Part shown: in pieces, positions 60,471 to 64,000 of the stretch | Numbering within the stretch: position 1 is the first letter of the stretch | Layout: each line of letters opens with the position of its first letter | DNA from: Balneolales bacterium | Lineage (GTDB): Bacteria > Bacteroidota > Rhodothermia > Balneolales > Natronogracilivirgulaceae | Assembly (NCBI GenBank): GCA_007132975.1 | Contig: SLNO01000013.1 | Span: 1 to 64,000, forward strand | Length of the DNA: 64,000 nt | Reading direction: 5' to 3' | The notes under the pieces: generated by a model | Databases searched by the model: none | Told to the model about the DNA's origin: nothing | What the model saw: only the letters and a program-made list of their open reading frames with translations | Made by a program: the position numbers and the translations under genes

Positions 60471-60639
60471 GTGTTTCGTCTCATCGGTGCGCCGCGGGTT
60501 TGGCCGCTGTCACTTGCAAGGGTACGGTTTCCGCGGGAATTCGTTGTTTCTGAAAGAATCGCCTGACAAGATAACAGAACTTGGTATATTACGCGCAAGT
60601 TTTTCCGAAATATGGACCGCTAAGCCCGGCAGGTGTGAA
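60306..60639. other. Non-coding region between the nucleotidyltransferase and the Mur ligase
   Basis: The left part is the tandem repeat. From about 60470 to 60639 the sequence turns G+C-rich again with no further repeat. An open frame from 60439 runs into the Mur ligase, but its first 67 codons are Cys/Arg-rich and do not look translated. Promoters for both divergent genes must lie here; none is clear. Confidence 0.5.
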
Positions 60640-62328
60640 GTGAGCTGGTATTATGCTTTATTAGAGGGCCTTTCCTGGATCGTGATCGTGGTCATGTTGC
60701 GGCATGCATTGTTGCGCGGCCGCTACCTGCTGCACATGTTCCAGGAGAAAGGGTACAAGTTCAACGAGTTTTCGGCCTGGCTGGTCCGCAACTGGAGCTC
60801 GGTGCTTCTTCCGGTTCCCAATCTGGCACTCATACTGCTGGTGCTGGTGTCCATGCATTATCTCGAACCTCTTCTGACTACGTCTGCCCTGGCTGTGGTC
60901 CTGTTCATCTTCACGGTATCCTGGTTCGGCAGTGTGTCGCACTTCGATATCAGGGAGGTTAAAAAGCCACTGGTGTTCACTCCCCGCGTGATTCGGCTCC
61001 TGATTGTCAACCTTGCGCTGGCGGTATGGATTCCTGTATTGGGAACCGCCCTTGCCTTCTATCGCGGGACGCTCTTCCCGGACATGTACACGCTGCTGAT
61101 CACATGGGCATTTGCGGATCTGCTGCTTCCCTACCTGCTGCTGCTTGCGGCCATGATCGTCCACCCCCTCGAAAAATTCATCCAGTACAGATTTAAAGTC
61201 AAGGCCCGTAACAAAATAGCGTCTATGCCCGATCTCAAGGTGGTAGCCATTACGGGAAGCTATGGAAAGACAAGTACAAAATTTCTGTTGGATACGGTCC
61301 TTAAAGAGCGTTTTCGTGTCTGCACCACCCCTGGCAGCTACAACACGCCGATGGGCATTTGCAAGGTGATAAACAATGACCTGCAACCGGGCGACCAGGT
61401 GCTGATCCTGGAGATGGGGGCCCGGTATGCCGGAAATATCGACGAACTGTGCCGGATCGCCCGTCCGGATATCGCCGTCGTGACCAATGTGGGACTGGCC
61501 CATCTGGAAAGCTTCGGTTCTGTGGAAGTGATTGCCCATACGAAAGGGGCGCTTGTCCGGCACCTGCCTCCCGGCGGCGTCGCCGTGCTTAACGGAGACG
61601 ATCCGCGGGTCCGGGCCATGGCCGGCCGCAACGATATTTCGGTGGCATATGCCGGGCTTTCGGATCGCGGCAACCACGTCAGGGCGGGGGAGATCAGCTA
61701 CGATGAAAACGGCTGTTCGTTTACGCTCAGCGTGGAACCGGCATCGGCGGGATCAGGGGCGCTGCCCGGTTTGCCTCAGGAAGGCGGCACGGAGCGCATT
61801 ACCATGGCGCTGCTCGGCCGGCACAGTGTTGAGAATGCCCTGCTTGCGGCGGCAACAGGACTTGCCATGGGGCTTCGGCTGCCCACAATACGGGTGGCCC
61901 TGCAGAGGGCGCGCCCAGTCGAGCATCGCCTGGAACTCAAGAAGCGCAACGGGGTGCTGGTCATTGATGATGCCTTCAACTCCAACCCGGTGGGCGCCCG
62001 GAATGCCGTTTCCGTGCTTTCAGAATTCCCGGCCGGGAAAAAATACGTGGTGACACCGGGCATGATCGAGCTGGGGGAGCGGCAGGATGAGGAAAACCGG
62101 AGCTTTGGACGCCATATGGCTGAAAATCCACCCGACCATGTTTATCTAGTCGGCGAAAAGCAGACCAGGCCGGTATACGAGGGGCTCAGGGACGGAGGGT
62201 TTCCCGAAGAAGCGGTCACTGTGGTGGCGAGCCTGTTCGAAGCCAACGAGCTGCTTCGGCAGCGACTGGTGGACGGGGATGTGGTACTGTACGAGAACGA
62301 CCTGCCTGACAGCTATACGGAGCGATAA
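60640..62328 (+). CDS. Membrane-anchored Mur ligase, MurF-like
   Basis: The predicted 562-residue protein starts at GTG (AGGTGTGAAGTG) and has four or five transmembrane segments in its first 185 residues. A full Mur ligase follows: P-loop ITGSYGKTSTK (Tyr in place of the usual Asn), LEMGARYAGNIDELC, NVGLAHLESFGS, the HSVENALLAAA adenylate site and VIDDAFNSNPVGARNAV. It resembles MurF-type ligases with an added membrane domain. It may act on a lipid-linked or envelope substrate, not on the ordinary UDP-MurNAc tripeptide; this is inference. Confidence 0.85.
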   Translation: MSWYYALLEGLSWIVIVVMLRHALLRGRYLLHMFQEKGYKFNEFSAWLVRNWSSVLLPVPNLALILLVLVSMHYLEPLLTTSALAVVLFIFTVSWFGSVSHFDIREVKKPLVFTPRVIRLLIVNLALAVWIPVLGTALAFYRGTLFPDMYTLLITWAFADLLLPYLLLLAAMIVHPLEKFIQYRFKVKARNKIASMPDLKVVAITGSYGKTSTKFLLDTVLKERFRVCTTPGSYNTPMGICKVINNDLQPGDQVLILEMGARYAGNIDELCRIARPDIAVVTNVGLAHLESFGSVEVIAHTKGALVRHLPPGGVAVLNGDDPRVRAMAGRNDISVAYAGLSDRGNHVRAGEISYDENGCSFTLSVEPASAGSGALPGLPQEGGTERITMALLGRHSVENALLAAATGLAMGLRLPTIRVALQRARPVEHRLELKKRNGVLVIDDAFNSNPVGARNAVSVLSEFPAGKKYVVTPGMIELGERQDEENRSFGRHMAENPPDHVYLVGEKQTRPVYEGLRDGGFPEEAVTVVASLFEANELLRQRLVDGDVVLYENDLPDSYTER

Positions 62329-62359
62329 ATACGCTTCATTTCAGCAGTGATGGCGCCGC

Positions 62360-63592
62360 TTACTCGTTTCTGACAGCGTCAGCCGGCTCAATGGAGGCCG
62401 CCCGCAGGGCGGGGTACCAGCTGGCCAGGACGCAGAGCAGCAAGCTTCCGCCCAGCACCAGGGTCACATCCAGCCACTGAAGCTGCACGGGATAGGCGGA
62501 TATGATAAACGATTCGGCACCGGCCAGTTTTACCAGCTCGAACCGGTCCTGCATCCACGATAATGCAAGTCCGGCCGCCCCGCCTAAAATGCCGCCGATC
62601 AGACCCACGTACCATCCCTGTCTCAGGAAAACGGACATGATATCCTTTTTTCGGAATCCGATGGAGCGGAGCAGGCCGATATCACGCTTTTTCTGGATCA
62701 CGACCATGGTGAGCGTGCCAACGATGTTGAGCACCGCCACCAACACAATGATCATGAGGATGAAATAGGCGCCCCATTTTTCCAGGTTCATCACATCATA
62801 CAATGGTTTTTGCAGGTCATACCAGGTCTGCACGCGGAAACCGTCGCCCAAATCGCGTTCCAGGACGCGCTTGACGGCATCGGCCCGGTTGTGGTCAACC
62901 AGACGGATATCAAGGCCCGAAACTTCATTGCGGAGGTCAAAAAGGCGCTGGGCAGCGGCAATATCGATGTACATAACCGGTTCGTCGATGACCTGGCTCA
63001 TGTCATAGATGCCGCGCACTTCAAAACGGCTTACCCGAGGACCGGTGAACTGCGTGAGCGCACGCCGCATTCCCGAAGCGCTCAGAAGGGAAATTTCGTC
63101 GCCGATATTCAGTCTGAGGCTTCGACTGACCGGGTCGGACAGGAGGATGCCCGGCAGGCTGCCCCGCACGGCAAGGTCCAGGCCCCCGGCATACATCAGG
63201 GCCTCCAGGTCGGCGTATTTTGAAAAGCTTTCAGGTTCCACCCCTTTGACTACCACCACCTGATCGCGTCGGCCGCGATGCGCCACCAGGGCCTTGCCCT
63301 GGATAAACGGCGATTTCACTGCTATTTCCGGGATTCCGGCGAGCGTCTGTTCCATTTCAGCCGTGACGGCGAACGACCGCCCTTCCGCCGATTCAATGCG
63401 GATGTCAGGATCATTGGAGAGCAGCATGCTCTTGATCACATCGAAAAATCCATTGAATACCGAAAGCACGACTATAAGCAATGCCGTACCCACCGTGACA
63501 CCCGCCACGCTGATCAGTGTCAGTGTGTTGATAAGGGATACATTTTTCCGTGAGAAAAGGTATCTTCTGGCTATGAGATGACTGGCTTTCAA
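62360..63592 (-). CDS. LolC/LolE-like ABC transporter permease
   Basis: The 410-residue protein has one N-terminal transmembrane helix (INTLTLISVAGVTVGTALLI). A large periplasmic domain of the MacB/LolE type (about 45-260) follows, then three C-terminal helices of the FtsX fold (YFILMIIVLVAVLNIVGTLT, LRSIGFRKKDIMSVFLRQG, VTLVLGGSLLLCVLASWYP). It would release lipoproteins from the inner membrane to LolA, fitting the LolA-like gene at 45848. The ATPase LolD is not adjacent. Confidence 0.92.
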   Translation of the reverse strand: MKASHLIARRYLFSRKNVSLINTLTLISVAGVTVGTALLIVVLSVFNGFFDVIKSMLLSNDPDIRIESAEGRSFAVTAEMEQTLAGIPEIAVKSPFIQGKALVAHRGRRDQVVVVKGVEPESFSKYADLEALMYAGGLDLAVRGSLPGILLSDPVSRSLRLNIGDEISLLSASGMRRALTQFTGPRVSRFEVRGIYDMSQVIDEPVMYIDIAAAQRLFDLRNEVSGLDIRLVDHNRADAVKRVLERDLGDGFRVQTWYDLQKPLYDVMNLEKWGAYFILMIIVLVAVLNIVGTLTMVVIQKKRDIGLLRSIGFRKKDIMSVFLRQGWYVGLIGGILGGAAGLALSWMQDRFELVKLAGAESFIISAYPVQLQWLDVTLVLGGSLLLCVLASWYPALRAASIEPADAVRNE

Positions 63593-63735
63593 GGGTACGG
63601 GAAACAGAATTATTGCAATGAGGTTTCTGATGGGTGCCGAAACAGCTTAACGCGGGAACACGTATTCTGATGTACTAAATTTTTGTGTAATTCTTTGTAT
63701 TTTACGCCACAATGTAAACTATCCTCCGAAAAAAA

Positions 63736-64000
63736 ATGCCTGTGACACAGAAGTTTCTGGACCGAGGTCAAATCACTGCACTGGAACGGGCCGACCACTC
63801 GGATCCATACGCCGTTCTAGGTCCGCACAAATACAAAAAGGGTACCAAGGAAGGGATTGTCATCCGGGCCTTGCAACCAAATGCAGAGTCCATCAAGATA
63901 TGGCTTGACAACGGTACATCCTATCAGGATATGACCAAAATCAGCGATGGGGGCGTGTTTGAGTGCCTGATCGAGGGAATGGAAGAGGTGCCGGCCTACT
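63736..64000 (+). CDS. glgB: 1,4-alpha-glucan branching enzyme, N-terminal fragment
   Basis: From the ATG at 63736 the frame runs open to the window edge (88 codons). The translation (LERADHSDPYAVLGPHKYKK, then GIVIRALQPNAESIKIWLDN) is the N-terminal CBM48-type domain of GlgB, where DPYAVLGPH is the characteristic match. The enzyme introduces alpha-1,6 branches into glycogen. The catalytic domain lies beyond the window. Confidence 0.88.
   Translation, partial: MPVTQKFLDRGQITALERADHSDPYAVLGPHKYKKGTKEGIVIRALQPNAESIKIWLDNGTSYQDMTKISDGGVFECLIEGMEEVPAY

Noticed and set aside
60439-60639. 67-codon N-terminal extension of the Mur ligase frame
   Set aside because: It is Cys/Arg-rich, lacks internal Met codons, starts inside the repeat unit, and the GTG at 60640 with an upstream AGG leads directly into the first membrane helix.

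Overview
The window is a gene-dense stretch of a bacterial chromosome, roughly 55% G+C by eye. It carries almost only core genes in short operons. There is no insertion sequence, prophage or CRISPR array. Several signs point to the FCB group (Bacteroidota and relatives), most likely a Balneolota- or Rhodothermota-type organism. A large secreted CotH-like protein ends in a type IX secretion sorting domain. A tiny DUF4295 gene follows rpmB and rpmG. An HU-like/SPOR membrane protein is present, and rpsP has a very long charged tail. Two promoters have the Bacteroidota form (TTTG or TTGAC, about 20 bp, TATATTTG). The phylum is an inference; no rRNA gene is present to settle it.

Layout. 1-9.5 kb: the start of an exported protein, a membrane zinc peptidase of the MA type, B12-dependent methionine synthase (metH), and the CotH-like protein. 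9.6-18.5 kb: an S9 peptidase, bifunctional tyrA, uvrB, a small methyltransferase, and tyrS-cvpA-yqeY. 18.4-24 kb: the rpmB-rpmG-DUF4295 operon with a clear terminator, and divergent gyrB-gyrA. 24-30.6 kb: a WYL regulator, rsmG and mnmG with two perfect parS sites, tRNA-Asp with promoter and terminator, a glutathione peroxidase, an outer-membrane protein, and a small protein coupled to a metallo-beta-lactamase-fold hydrolase. 30.7-36 kb: mannose-1-phosphate guanylyltransferase, a PhoR/PhoB-like two-component pair, ruvA, ruvC and fabI.

36-40 kb: ffh and the classical rpsP-rimM-trmD-rplS operon. 40-49.4 kb: mrp, then a tightly overlapping run of gcvT, a comB-like gene, ftsK, a lolA-like gene, a UPF0104 membrane protein and a beta-barrel. 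49.3-53 kb: two HU-like genes (one fused to a SPOR domain) and an exbB-exbD-tonB set. 53-64 kb: glycogen phosphorylase, ispE and a CCA-adding enzyme, a cation efflux protein, a sugar nucleotidyltransferase, a membrane-anchored Mur ligase, a LolC/E-like permease and the start of glgB.

The most unusual signals lie outside the proteins. Between the nucleotidyltransferase and the Mur ligase (60270-60470) are two tandem units of about 97 bp. Their loops are conserved, but their stems differ in sequence while remaining perfectly self-complementary. A related loop inside another inverted repeat lies at 29477-29529. This looks like a structured repeat or RNA family. The second notable signal is the parS pair built into rsmG, plus a one-mismatch copy inside the CotH-like gene; these suggest that the window lies in an origin-proximal ParB-binding region, although parA, parB and oriC are not in it.
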